Assembly (NCBI GenBank): GCA_020444045.1
Contig: JAHLLS010000012.1
Coordinates: 1 to 64,000, forward strand
DNA from: Deltaproteobacteria bacterium
Lineage (GTDB): Bacteria > Desulfobacterota > Desulfobacteria > Desulfobacterales > UBA5852
Length of the DNA: 64,000 bases
Direction: 5' to 3'
The notes beneath the pieces are model-generated. The model made no database searches, had not been told where the DNA came from, and saw only the letters and a program-made list of their open reading frames with translations. The number at the start of each line of letters is the position of its first letter. The first letter of the stretch is position 1. Positions 26,647-34,605 of the stretch are shown one piece after another. A program made the translations under genes and the position numbers.

Positions 26647-27756
26647 TCATGATTCCGCAATCACGGTTGCGAACATGCGAATTGAATCGTTCAGGTGGTA
26701 AGTCCGGCCTTCCAATGGAACGGTTTCGGAAACCCCGAACCAACTGAGTTTGATCCGTTGCGGCGAAACATTCGCAAACTGATCGTTCAAATATTGCTTC
26801 ACCGCTCTGGCACGCAACATTGCCAAATGCGTGTCTTCGTTGACATAGGCCACCACATGCAACTGCAGCTTGCGATTGCGGGCAACGACCTGGCCGATAT
26901 CGTCCAGGGTGGCCCGGCTGGCGTCATCCAGAACGGCACTGCGGGGGACGAAATCTATTGTTTTTTTAACGATTCCCAGTGGACCCAACTGGATTCGGCG
27001 AAAGCTGAAATCACCGTTGGCATTGAGAAAGGTAACCGCTTCAACCGCCTGTTCCCCCCGGTCGTAATCGGCAAGATAGGTGTGCCAGGCGTCGTTTTCC
27101 AGCGTCGTACGGCCTTGCTGCCGCAGCGCCATACCTGTGTTGAATAGGGCTCCGGCATGCCGGGGCGTGTCCTGCAAAACACGCTGATAGTGGTGCAGCG
27201 CCTGTTCCCACTCGCCACGATCCAGATAGTTGTGCCCGATATACACATGGGCGGGCAGCAGGTCGGGGTCGAGTTGCAGGGCGGTCTGGTAGTGCGCCCG
27301 CTCCTGATCCAGATCGTTGAGCGCCCAATAGGTGACGCCGACCCAGAACTGGTAGAGCGCGTGGTCGGGTCGGGCATTCACCGCCTGTGTCAAATGCACG
27401 AGGGCCTCATCGGCCTGGTCGTCAGCCAGCAGCCGGCGTCCTAGCAGATAGTGCAGCTCCGCGTCTCCATTGATATGTGCCAGCGTCTGATGCGCCGGTG
27501 GGGCCGCCCCCTCCGGCGTTCTGTAGAAAATGAAAACAGCCATCACGACGACCGATAGGGTGCCCAGCGTCACCCATTGGAGCGGGTGGATCGTGATGGT
27601 CCGGGGGCGAGACAGCCGGAATACCAAAAGTTGCCACCAGGGCCGCTGTCGGGGCGTTAGGGCGGCTATGATCCGATCCGCAAGCCCTGCCGGGACATCG
27701 ATGTCCGGAAAGTCCCGAATCTGATCGATCACATCATTTTTATGGCTTTCGGGCAT
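26647..27756 (-). CDS. Membrane-anchored TPR protein with OmpA-like C-terminus, sigma-factor partner
   Basis: A 369-residue protein. Residues 1-55 are cytosolic and resemble an anti-sigma N-terminus in size and position. One membrane helix (VTLGTLSVVVMAVFIFY) follows, then four to five TPR-like repeats (about 95-215) and a C-terminal domain with an OmpA-like pattern (IDFVPRSAVLDDAS, LHVVAYVNED, RARAVKQYL). The ATG at 27756 lies inside the end of the sigma factor gene, a 17-base overlap, which suggests coupled synthesis. By position and topology it may be the anti-sigma regulator; no zinc-binding HxxxCxxC is visible. Confidence 0.75.
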   Translation of the reverse strand: MPESHKNDVIDQIRDFPDIDVPAGLADRIIAALTPRQRPWWQLLVFRLSRPRTITIHPLQWVTLGTLSVVVMAVFIFYRTPEGAAPPAHQTLAHINGDAELHYLLGRRLLADDQADEALVHLTQAVNARPDHALYQFWVGVTYWALNDLDQERAHYQTALQLDPDLLPAHVYIGHNYLDRGEWEQALHHYQRVLQDTPRHAGALFNTGMALRQQGRTTLENDAWHTYLADYDRGEQAVEAVTFLNANGDFSFRRIQLGPLGIVKKTIDFVPRSAVLDDASRATLDDIGQVVARNRKLQLHVVAYVNEDTHLAMLRARAVKQYLNDQFANVSPQRIKLSWFGVSETVPLEGRTYHLNDSIRMFATVIAES

Positions 27757-28345
27757 GGTCGGTATCCTTCCAGGCCTCCTGCAATTTATGCAGTCCCCGC
27801 TGAACGCGCATCTTGGCCCCACTCACGGACAACCCCAACTGTTCGGCGATTTCCTTCATCTTCAAGCCCTCCCGAAATCGCAGAAGGAGGGCTTCACGGT
27901 CATCGAGGGACAGGTTGCGCAATACTTCGAACAGACTCTGAATCTCGGCGGCTCTATCGGCTTCAGCGACGGCATTCGAATCGCCAGAGGCCGTTTCGGC
28001 GATCGTTTCCGGATGGCGGAGCGATGTTTTTGGCTGCCGTTTCTGTTTTCGCAAATAGTCACGGGCGACATTAATCGACAGAGTGTAAAGCCACGGGTGA
28101 AACTTCCGTCCCGCACGAAACGTGTGGAGCCGATCGTAGGCTTTGAGGAAGGCATCCTGGGTCAAATCAGCGGCCTCCTCCCGCGAGCCCGTGGCCCGGT
28201 ACATAAGATTGAATATGGCGTTTTCGTACTTGCGGACGATACCACCAAAGGCCTCGACATTCCCAAGGAGAACCGCCTCCACCAGCCGATCATCTTCCGC
28301 CATCACCGTAGGCTGATTTGCCTGTTCCCTGTGCACTTTTATCAC
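27740..28345 (-). CDS. ECF RNA polymerase sigma factor
   Basis: A 201-residue sigma-70 family protein. Region 2 covers about residues 28-95 (ENAIFNLMYRATGSREEAAD, DLTQDAFLKAYDRLHTF, FHPWLYTLSINVARDYLRK). Region 4 covers about 140-190 (LSLDDREALLLRFREGLKMK, EIAEQLGLSVSGAKMRVQRG). There is no region 1 or 3, so it belongs to the ECF group. The start is uncertain: GTG at 28345 gives the longest frame but has a poor ribosome site; the ATG at 28303 is an alternative. It overlaps the downstream TPR membrane protein, its likely regulator. Confidence 0.92.
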   Translation of the reverse strand: MIKVHREQANQPTVMAEDDRLVEAVLLGNVEAFGGIVRKYENAIFNLMYRATGSREEAADLTQDAFLKAYDRLHTFRAGRKFHPWLYTLSINVARDYLRKQKRQPKTSLRHPETIAETASGDSNAVAEADRAAEIQSLFEVLRNLSLDDREALLLRFREGLKMKEIAEQLGLSVSGAKMRVQRGLHKLQEAWKDTDHARKP

Positions 28346-28468
28346 CTGTTTAATAAATATACGCTCAGAATTTGCAAAAGGTCACAACCTGGATGACAAA
28401 ACGCTGCTGCTCGGCATCCGGCCCATCGAAAGTCTGGTTGCATTGTGCTTCAGGCGCAGGCGACGATG

Positions 28469-29464
28469 CTAGCCAGCTTGACCGAAAAAGTTGATGGAAC
28501 TGTCGCGGTAGTAGGTCTTTTGTCCGATTTTTACGGTTTCAGGCTTGTCGAACCAGCTTACTTTGATGCGGGTGCCGCTCATACCACGTTCCTGGTCAAG
28601 AAGGTATTTTTTTACGCTCTTGGCCCTCATTTCCGCCAGTTTAAGATTATTTTTCTGATACGCCACGATGTGCAGAACCAGATCGGGCGTGTGCGCTGTA
28701 ATCCGCGCCAGTTCTTTCAGAGAAGGGGTGGACGCGTTTAGAATGCGTGCACTGGAAGGTGCAAACTGGACCTGGTGCAACGTCACTGTTCTTTTACCGA
28801 GGACGTGGTTACGATAGTCAAAGTGACCGTATTCATTCAGATACTGAGCGGCACGACTGGCAAAGGTTCCATCGGAGTATGCGTTCAGGTAGGTTTTCCA
28901 GGCTTCAATTTCCTCCGGTGTCCGATTCAGCTTGCGCAGGGCCAGAGCGCGGTTGTAAAGGGCCTGCGGAATGGACGGTTCTTGTTGGAGGGCGCGATTA
29001 TAATAACCCAATGAGGCCCGGTACTGTCCGGCTTCAAATCGATTGTGGCCCATATACACGAGGGCTTGGACATGATCCTGCTTAATGGCCAGCGCTTCCT
29101 CGTAGCTTTTAAGCTCGGAGCGGGTTTTTCCGTTGGCGGCATAAGCCACGCCTTGCCAGAAATGATAGTCCGGATTGCCCTGGTCGAGAGTCACCGCCTT
29201 TTTCAGATGCGTCAAGGCCGCACGATTCTTCTTGACCGCCAGATAACAACGCCCCAGATAGAACTGGGCGTTGGCATCGTATGGATAATTTTCGATCTCA
29301 CGCCCAAACGTTGCGATGCAGTCTTCGTATTGCTCGTTTTGAAGGTAGTATTCACCCTGGGTGTAATTTTTGACGGAAACATAGGCAACTTCGGTGGCGG
29401 CACAGCCACCCAATCCGAATGATAAAACCATCGCCAGAATCCAATTTATTTTTTTTGAGATCAT
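28469..29464 (-). CDS. TPR lipoprotein with OmpA-like C-terminus
   Basis: A 331-residue protein starting with a lipoprotein signal (ILAMVLSFGLGGC, lipobox LGGC, Cys near residue 20). Five TPR-like repeats follow (about 35-215), then a C-terminal domain (VQFAPSSARILNAS, LHIVAYQKNNLKLAEMRAK, VSWFDKPETV). Repeats and C-terminus clearly parallel the membrane TPR protein at 26647-27756 (there LSWFGVSETV), so the two are paralogues with different anchoring. The ATG at 29464 has a ggggaa ribosome site. It lies just upstream of the sigma factor gene on the same strand. Confidence 0.82.
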   Translation of the reverse strand: MISKKINWILAMVLSFGLGGCAATEVAYVSVKNYTQGEYYLQNEQYEDCIATFGREIENYPYDANAQFYLGRCYLAVKKNRAALTHLKKAVTLDQGNPDYHFWQGVAYAANGKTRSELKSYEEALAIKQDHVQALVYMGHNRFEAGQYRASLGYYNRALQQEPSIPQALYNRALALRKLNRTPEEIEAWKTYLNAYSDGTFASRAAQYLNEYGHFDYRNHVLGKRTVTLHQVQFAPSSARILNASTPSLKELARITAHTPDLVLHIVAYQKNNLKLAEMRAKSVKKYLLDQERGMSGTRIKVSWFDKPETVKIGQKTYYRDSSINFFGQAG

Positions 29465-29731
29465 ACGCTTCCCCGCTCGATTCATCCTGAACATTTGGCC
29501 GATAATGAAATACGCAGATAGTTATTGTGCACCCTTTGGAAAGGTTTCCGGATAGCCGATTTGATAGACAATAAGACCTGAAATCGAGCGCCGCCAGCCA
29601 AAATGACTTCAACTCAATAAAAACGGCCTGACTTTATAATCCGATATACAGGATACCGACGTCATTATTCTATGAAAATAATTGGCGGGAGTCGAAGAAA
29701 CCACCGAATGGCGCGATCGCGTCGCGCGGCG

Positions 29732-30460
29732 TCAGTGGGTCAGAATCTTGCTGATAAACTGGGCGGCCCGTTGGGTTTGCGGATTATCGAAAAACTGGGC
29801 GGGCGGTCCGGTTTCGATCAACTGGCCGGCGTCCATGAAAATCACGCGATCCGCCACCTGCCTGGCAAAGCCCATCTCGTGCGTCACGACACACATGGTC
29901 ATCCCCTCTTTGGCCAGCTTCACCATGACATCCAGAACCTCACCGATCATTTCAGGATCCAAAGCACTGGTGCGCTCGTCGAACAGCATGTTTTTAGGCG
30001 ACATGGCCAGCCCGCGGGCGATAGCCACGCGCTGCTGCTGGCCGCCGGACAGTTGGGTCGGATAGGCATCCGCCTTGTCTTCCAGGCCGACCCGGACCAG
30101 TTTCTGACGCCCCAGCGCTTCGGCATCCTTCTTGGACACTTTGCGCACATGGATCGGCGCCAGGGTGACATTCTGGAGCGCCGTCATATGGGGATACAGA
30201 TGAAACTGCTGGAAGACGAAACCGATGTCGGCGCGCAGCTTGGTCAGGCTGGTACCGTGATCGTGCAAAGGCATGTTGTCGACATAAAGTTCACCCTTCT
30301 GAAATTTTTCCAGGCGGTTGATGCACCGGATCAGGGTTGACTTGCCGGATCCGCTGGGACCGCAAATCATCACCACTTCACCGGACGCGACCTCCAGGTT
30401 GATGTCGTTCAACACATGCAGCTTGCCATACCATTTATTGACGCCATCAAATTTGATCAT
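29732..30460 (-). CDS. Polar amino-acid-type ABC transporter ATP-binding protein
   Basis: A 242-residue ABC ATPase of the GlnQ/HisP type. Walker A is GPSGSGKST (near residues 34-42), the Q-loop FVFQQFHLYPHMT, the signature LSGGQQQRVAIARGL, and the switch His is in VVTHEMGFA. Walker B reads MLFDERTSALDPE: the nearly invariant Pro after the catalytic Glu is Arg (codon CGC instead of CCC). It is last of three transporter genes; the two permeases lie upstream and no solute-binding protein is found nearby. Location next to the taurine genes suggests uptake of taurine or a related amino compound, which is inference. Confidence 0.88.
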   Translation of the reverse strand: MIKFDGVNKWYGKLHVLNDINLEVASGEVVMICGPSGSGKSTLIRCINRLEKFQKGELYVDNMPLHDHGTSLTKLRADIGFVFQQFHLYPHMTALQNVTLAPIHVRKVSKKDAEALGRQKLVRVGLEDKADAYPTQLSGGQQQRVAIARGLAMSPKNMLFDERTSALDPEMIGEVLDVMVKLAKEGMTMCVVTHEMGFARQVADRVIFMDAGQLIETGPPAQFFDNPQTQRAAQFISKILTH

Positions 30461-30516
30461 CTTGCCCTCTTGCCGGCACCTCTATCTGTGCCGCTGAAAC
30501 ACCGGGTCGCGTTGCC

Positions 30517-31186
30517 CTACAATTTAGTATCCTGAACCGCCATGCGCTTTTCCAAATAATTGGAAAGACGGATCAACGGATAGGAGATCACGAAATATAA
30601 AAACCCTACCAGACTGAAAACCATGAGGCCCTCAGGAATGCGCACCACCGTCACCCAGCCGACGCGCGTCAGTTCGGACCACGCCGATAACGGACACCAC
30701 CGAGGAATCCTTGATCAACAGGACGTACTGCCCCACCAGGGGCGGCAGGATGGTCTGCAAGGCCTGGGGTATGATCACCAGGCGCAGTTGCTGGATTCGT
30801 GTTAACCCGGAAGACGCGGCGGCTTCCCACTGACCGGCGGCCACCGCTTTGACGCCCCCGGCTACAATTTCACAGATGAAGGCCGTTCCTAGAATACTCA
30901 GGGCCAGAATCGCTGCCGGTAGGGCTTCAAGCTGTATCCCCCATTCCGGCAGGATAAAGAAAACAATAAAAATCTGAACCACGAAAGGGGTTCCCCGAAT
31001 CACCGCAACGTACACCCCAATCAAGCGGGTGATAACTTTGTTCTTCCCGGCCCGCAGAATCCCCAATAAAAAACCGCAGATCGTCCCGAAGACAAGCCCC
31101 GAACCCGCCACGATCACCGTCATCCAGAGGCCCTTCAGGAAAAACGGGAAAATTTCCACCAATCTCTGAAAATAAAAGGAGATCAT
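30517..31186 (-). pseudogene. Amino-acid ABC transporter permease, frameshifted near its 3' end
   Basis: A HisM/GlnP-type permease. The intact part (to about residue 170) has three to four membrane helices and the EAA-type loop GQWEAAASSGLTRIQQLRLV. After DSSVVSVIGVV the reading frame turns to unrelated residues and stops at 30632. Removing one C in the ggtccgaa run near 30677 restores VELTRVGWVTVVRIPEGLM, a last membrane helix and RMAVQDTKL, ending at 30517. This agrees with the ELTR region of the neighbouring permease. It is either a real inactivating insertion or a sequencing error. The gene starts 3 bases after the first permease. Confidence 0.85.
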
Positions 31187-31189
31187 ACG

Positions 31190-31819
31190 TTAATAGACCT
31201 CCCTGAAAATCAATTTTTTCTGAGACCAGTCCGCCAGCGTTTTCAAACAGAAATAGAGGCACAAGTAGAAAAAGGCCACCGTGAAAAACGCCTCGGAGGG
31301 CATGAAGCGCTCGGACGTCAGCACCTGGCCGCAGCGGGTCAGTTCCATGACGGAAATCAGTGACAGGAGTGCCGTGTCTTTGACCAGCACAATTGCTTGC
31401 CCCAGCAGGGGAGGGACGGTAACACCCACCGCCTGGGGCAGGATGATAAACCGCATGCGTTGGAAATAGTTGAGCCCCGAACTGACACCGGCCTCGATCT
31501 GGCCGGCGAGAACGGACGTGATGCCGGCCCGGATGATCTCGGCGATATAGGCCCCGCTGTTGAGCATGAGCGCCAGGATACCGGTCTGGAGTTCGGGGAT
31601 ACGAAATCCCAGTGTCGGCAGACCGAAGTAGAAAAAATAGATCTGCACCAGCAGCGGTGTGGTCCGAATCGATTCAATATAAAAAATGGCCACACCGCGG
31701 AGCAATTTCCATTTGGACAGGCGCCCGGCGCATGCAATGATCCCTGCAATCAATGCCAGGAAAAGAGAGATCAGCGAAATCAGAGCGGTATTGCGCACCC
31801 CTTCCATAAAAAAGGGCAT
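31190..31819 (-). CDS. Amino-acid ABC transporter permease
   Basis: A 209-residue HisQ/GlnP-type permease with about five membrane segments and the coupling loop GQIEAGVSSGLNYFQRMRFI that contacts the ATPase. The C-terminal part VMELTRCGQ is complete and serves as a template for the damaged second permease. The ATG at 31819 is preceded by gggaa; the N-terminus is slightly short for the family, whose usual start would be near the IIWEYMPFF stretch, but no upstream start codon exists in frame. It lies 137 bases downstream of ald, with a stable hairpin between. Confidence 0.88.
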   Translation of the reverse strand: MPFFMEGVRNTALISLISLFLALIAGIIACAGRLSKWKLLRGVAIFYIESIRTTPLLVQIYFFYFGLPTLGFRIPELQTGILALMLNSGAYIAEIIRAGITSVLAGQIEAGVSSGLNYFQRMRFIILPQAVGVTVPPLLGQAIVLVKDTALLSLISVMELTRCGQVLTSERFMPSEAFFTVAFFYLCLYFCLKTLADWSQKKLIFREVY

Positions 31820-31870
31820 GTATTCCCAAATGATCCCTTCAGAATTGGAGAGGAGCGGCCCGAAACAACA

Positions 31871-31902
31871 CCGGCACCATCCACGGTCAGGGATGGTGCC
31901 GG
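31871..31902 (-). terminator. Hairpin between ald and the ABC transporter genes
   Basis: A perfect 12-bp stem (ccggcaccatcc / ggatggtgccgg) with an eight-base loop lies 54 bases after the ald stop, followed on the minus strand by tgttgttt. It may end the xsc-tpa-ald transcript or attenuate read-through into the transporter genes. Confidence 0.7.
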
Positions 31903-31956
31903 ATACAGCCTTAAATTTTAATGCAACATGTTGACGGAAGCCGTCTTGAATTCGCC

Positions 31957-33069
31957 TCAGATAAGCGTATCGGCGTCAACATATTCCAAGTCGAATGCCT
32001 CTGCGACACCCCGGAAGGTAACCTTGCCCTGGACGATATTGAGGCCGAAACGAATTTCCTTGTTTTCCACACTGGCCCGTTGCCAGCCCTTGTTGGCGAT
32101 CTGCAGCGCATACGGCAGGGTCGCGTTGGTCAGCGCCAGGGTGGACGTCTTGGCGACCGCTCCGGGCATATTGGCCACGCAGTAAACCAGCACCCCGTCC
32201 TGCTTGAACACCGGGTCGGTGTGCGTGGTGGCCCGCGAGCACTCGAAGCACCCGCCCTGATCGATGGCCACGTCCACCAACACCGCGCCCTTCTTCATTT
32301 CCCCGATCATATCGTTGGTCACCAGCCGCGGGGCCTTGGCGCCTGGAATCAGTACGGCGCCCACCACCAGATCCGCTTCTTTCAGGAGGCTGCGGATGGC
32401 GGCCGGGCTGGACATCAGCGGATAACAGTTGGCCGGCATCACGTCGCTCAGATACCGCAGACGGTCGAGGTTCATATCCAGGATGTATACCTTGGCGCCC
32501 AGACCGCAGGCCATCTTGGCCGCATTGGTCCCCACCACGCCGCCGCCGATAACCACGACCGTGGCGGGTTCGACACCGGGCACACCGCCAAGAAGGACCC
32601 CCTGCCCGCCCTGGGGCATCTCCAGGTATTTGGCTCCTTCCTGGATCGCCATGCGGCCGGCCACTTCGCTCATGGGGGTCAATAGCGGCAGGGATCGGTC
32701 GGCTTTCTGGATCGTCTCGTACGCAATGCCGATGCAACCGCTTTTCATCATGGCAAGGGTCAGCTCTTCGGCTGCCGCCAGGTGCAGGTAGGTGAAAACA
32801 ATCTGTCCTTCCCGGATCATATCGTATTCCGAAGGCAGCGGCTCTTTTACGTGCATGACCATGTCGGCGCGTTCGTAAATCTCCTGGGGCGATGCCACCA
32901 GCTCCGCCCCCACCGCGGCATAATCGCTGTCCTCGAACCCACTGCCGAGACCGGCGCGCTTTTCCACCAGCACCTGGTGACCGTTCATCTTCATCACTTC
33001 GGCACCGGCCGGTGTCATGCACACGCGGTTTTCTTCGGTTTTAATCTCTTTCAGTATCCCAACGATCAT
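31957..33069 (-). CDS. ald: Alanine dehydrogenase
   Basis: A 370-residue NAD-dependent alanine dehydrogenase of normal length. It starts MIVGILKEIKTEENRV, has the pyruvate-binding Lys in VKEPLPSEY and His in YLHLAA, the NAD loop VVVIGGGVVGTNAAKMA, and VDVAIDQGGCFE and HTDPVF near the active site. In taurine-degrading anaerobes it oxidises the alanine formed by Tpa back to pyruvate, releasing ammonia and NADH. The ATG at 33069 has a ggagga ribosome site. It is third in the xsc-tpa-ald set, 75 bases after tpa. Confidence 0.95.
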   Translation of the reverse strand: MIVGILKEIKTEENRVCMTPAGAEVMKMNGHQVLVEKRAGLGSGFEDSDYAAVGAELVASPQEIYERADMVMHVKEPLPSEYDMIREGQIVFTYLHLAAAEELTLAMMKSGCIGIAYETIQKADRSLPLLTPMSEVAGRMAIQEGAKYLEMPQGGQGVLLGGVPGVEPATVVVIGGGVVGTNAAKMACGLGAKVYILDMNLDRLRYLSDVMPANCYPLMSSPAAIRSLLKEADLVVGAVLIPGAKAPRLVTNDMIGEMKKGAVLVDVAIDQGGCFECSRATTHTDPVFKQDGVLVYCVANMPGAVAKTSTLALTNATLPYALQIANKGWQRASVENKEIRFGLNIVQGKVTFRGVAEAFDLEYVDADTLI

Positions 33070-33144
33070 GGCGTCCTCCCCCTCAAAGTGGTTTTGCAAT
33101 AGCTGCTTTTTATCAGCTGGCTATCCGGCGATCAAATCATTTTA

Positions 33145-34539
33145 TCAGTATTTTTCAAGCGCATTTTTGACGGCACCGACAATGCGGTCGATGTCGCTCC
33201 GGGTGGCAATCAACGCCGGGGCGAAATTCATGATGGTATTATTGCCGGGGAGACTGCTGGTCGTTTTCCCGACAAGCACTCCTTCCTGCGCCACCAGTCC
33301 CATGATGCGTCCCATATCCCCTTCTGAAATCGGCTCCTTGGTGGTTTTGTCTTTGACGAATTCAAGTCCGGCAAAAAGGCCCACACCGCGGACATCTCCC
33401 ACCATGGGCAAGTCGGCCAGTCCATTGAGCTGATCGAGAAAGTAAGCCCCCACCACCCGGCTGTTTTCCACCAGGTTTTCTTCTTCGATGATGCGGGTGC
33501 TCTCCAGGGCGGCAGCCGTTGCACCGGCACATCCGCCGTAGGTACTGATGTCCCGGAAGTAATTCATGCGCTGGTCTTCACTGGCTGGATCGCAAAGAAA
33601 TTTATCATAGATCGCATCCTTGACGACCGTGGCCGAAAGCGGCATGTAGGAGCTGGCCAAGCCCTTGGCCATCGTCACTATTTCCGGATCCACATCATAC
33701 TGCGCATGGCCCCAGAACTTGCCTGTCCGCCCGAAACCGCACACCACTTCATCCATGATCAGGTAGACCCCATACTTGCGGCAGATCGCCTGCAAGATGG
33801 GATAGTATTCCTTGACCGGCGGAATAATCCCGCCGCCGGCCGTAATGGGTTCGACGATACAGCCACCGACCGTTTCCGGTCCTTCCTTCAGGATGACGTC
33901 TTCGACACAGCGCGCGCACTTGATGTCACAGTCCGGATAGGCAAGATCAAAAGGACAACGATAGCAGCAGGCATGGGGGAACTCGGCAAACCCTTCGGCA
34001 AAGGGGCCAAAATCCTGTTTGCGCTCATGCTGCCCGGTGGCGCTGAGGGTGCCGATGGTGGTGCCGTGGTAGTCCCGGTCACGGTAGAGAATCTTGTATT
34101 TCCCCTGACGATCAGGATCCATATGTGACAGCTGGCGAATGATCTTGAAGGCCTTTTCATTGGCTTCGGAGCCACTGTTGGAAAAATAGACCTTATTCAA
34201 CCGCGGCAGCAATTCCACCAATTTGGCGGCAAATTTAATGGTCGGGATGTTGCCGACCGAGCCGGCGTAGTAGCCCAGGGTCACCAACTGGTCGTAGATC
34301 GCCTTAGCCACGCTTTCACGCCCATGGCCGACCATGACACTCCAGACCCCGCCGGAGGTGGCGTCCAGGTATTCACGACCGCGAATATCCTTGACGACCA
34401 GCCCCTTCCCTTCCACGATGATCATCTGTTCACCGTTTTGGAAGAGTTTGTGGGGCTTGATATGGTGCCACAGGTAGTCCCGGTCGCCACGCACCATCTC
34501 TTCAACATCATATGCGTTCCAATTGACGGTCGCTTCCAT
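33145..34539 (-). CDS. tpa: Taurine--pyruvate aminotransferase
   Basis: A 464-residue class III aminotransferase. Motifs: YLDATSGGVWSVMVGHGRES, YFSNSGSEANEKAFKI, DYHGTTIGTLSATGQ, IMDEVVCGFGRTGKFWG and the PLP Lys in MAKGLASSYMPLSA. A cluster of Cys (CCYRCPFDLAYPDCDIKCARC) near residue 195 is typical of anaerobic taurine aminotransferases. It transfers the amino group of taurine to pyruvate, giving sulfoacetaldehyde and alanine. Placement between xsc and ald supports this assignment over other omega-aminotransferases. The ATG at 34539 has a ggagaaag ribosome site. Confidence 0.93.
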   Translation of the reverse strand: MEATVNWNAYDVEEMVRGDRDYLWHHIKPHKLFQNGEQMIIVEGKGLVVKDIRGREYLDATSGGVWSVMVGHGRESVAKAIYDQLVTLGYYAGSVGNIPTIKFAAKLVELLPRLNKVYFSNSGSEANEKAFKIIRQLSHMDPDRQGKYKILYRDRDYHGTTIGTLSATGQHERKQDFGPFAEGFAEFPHACCYRCPFDLAYPDCDIKCARCVEDVILKEGPETVGGCIVEPITAGGGIIPPVKEYYPILQAICRKYGVYLIMDEVVCGFGRTGKFWGHAQYDVDPEIVTMAKGLASSYMPLSATVVKDAIYDKFLCDPASEDQRMNYFRDISTYGGCAGATAAALESTRIIEEENLVENSRVVGAYFLDQLNGLADLPMVGDVRGVGLFAGLEFVKDKTTKEPISEGDMGRIMGLVAQEGVLVGKTTSSLPGNNTIMNFAPALIATRSDIDRIVGAVKNALEKY

Positions 34540-34605
34540 GGTCTTTCTCCTAATGGGATTTATGACAGTTGATTCGATACCGACACCAATAAACGACGCT
34601 ACCCC

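Noticed and set aside
31976-33022. 348-codon frame overlapping ald in another frame
   Set aside because: Arg/Gly/Ser-rich shadow frame; ald is intact with all motifs.
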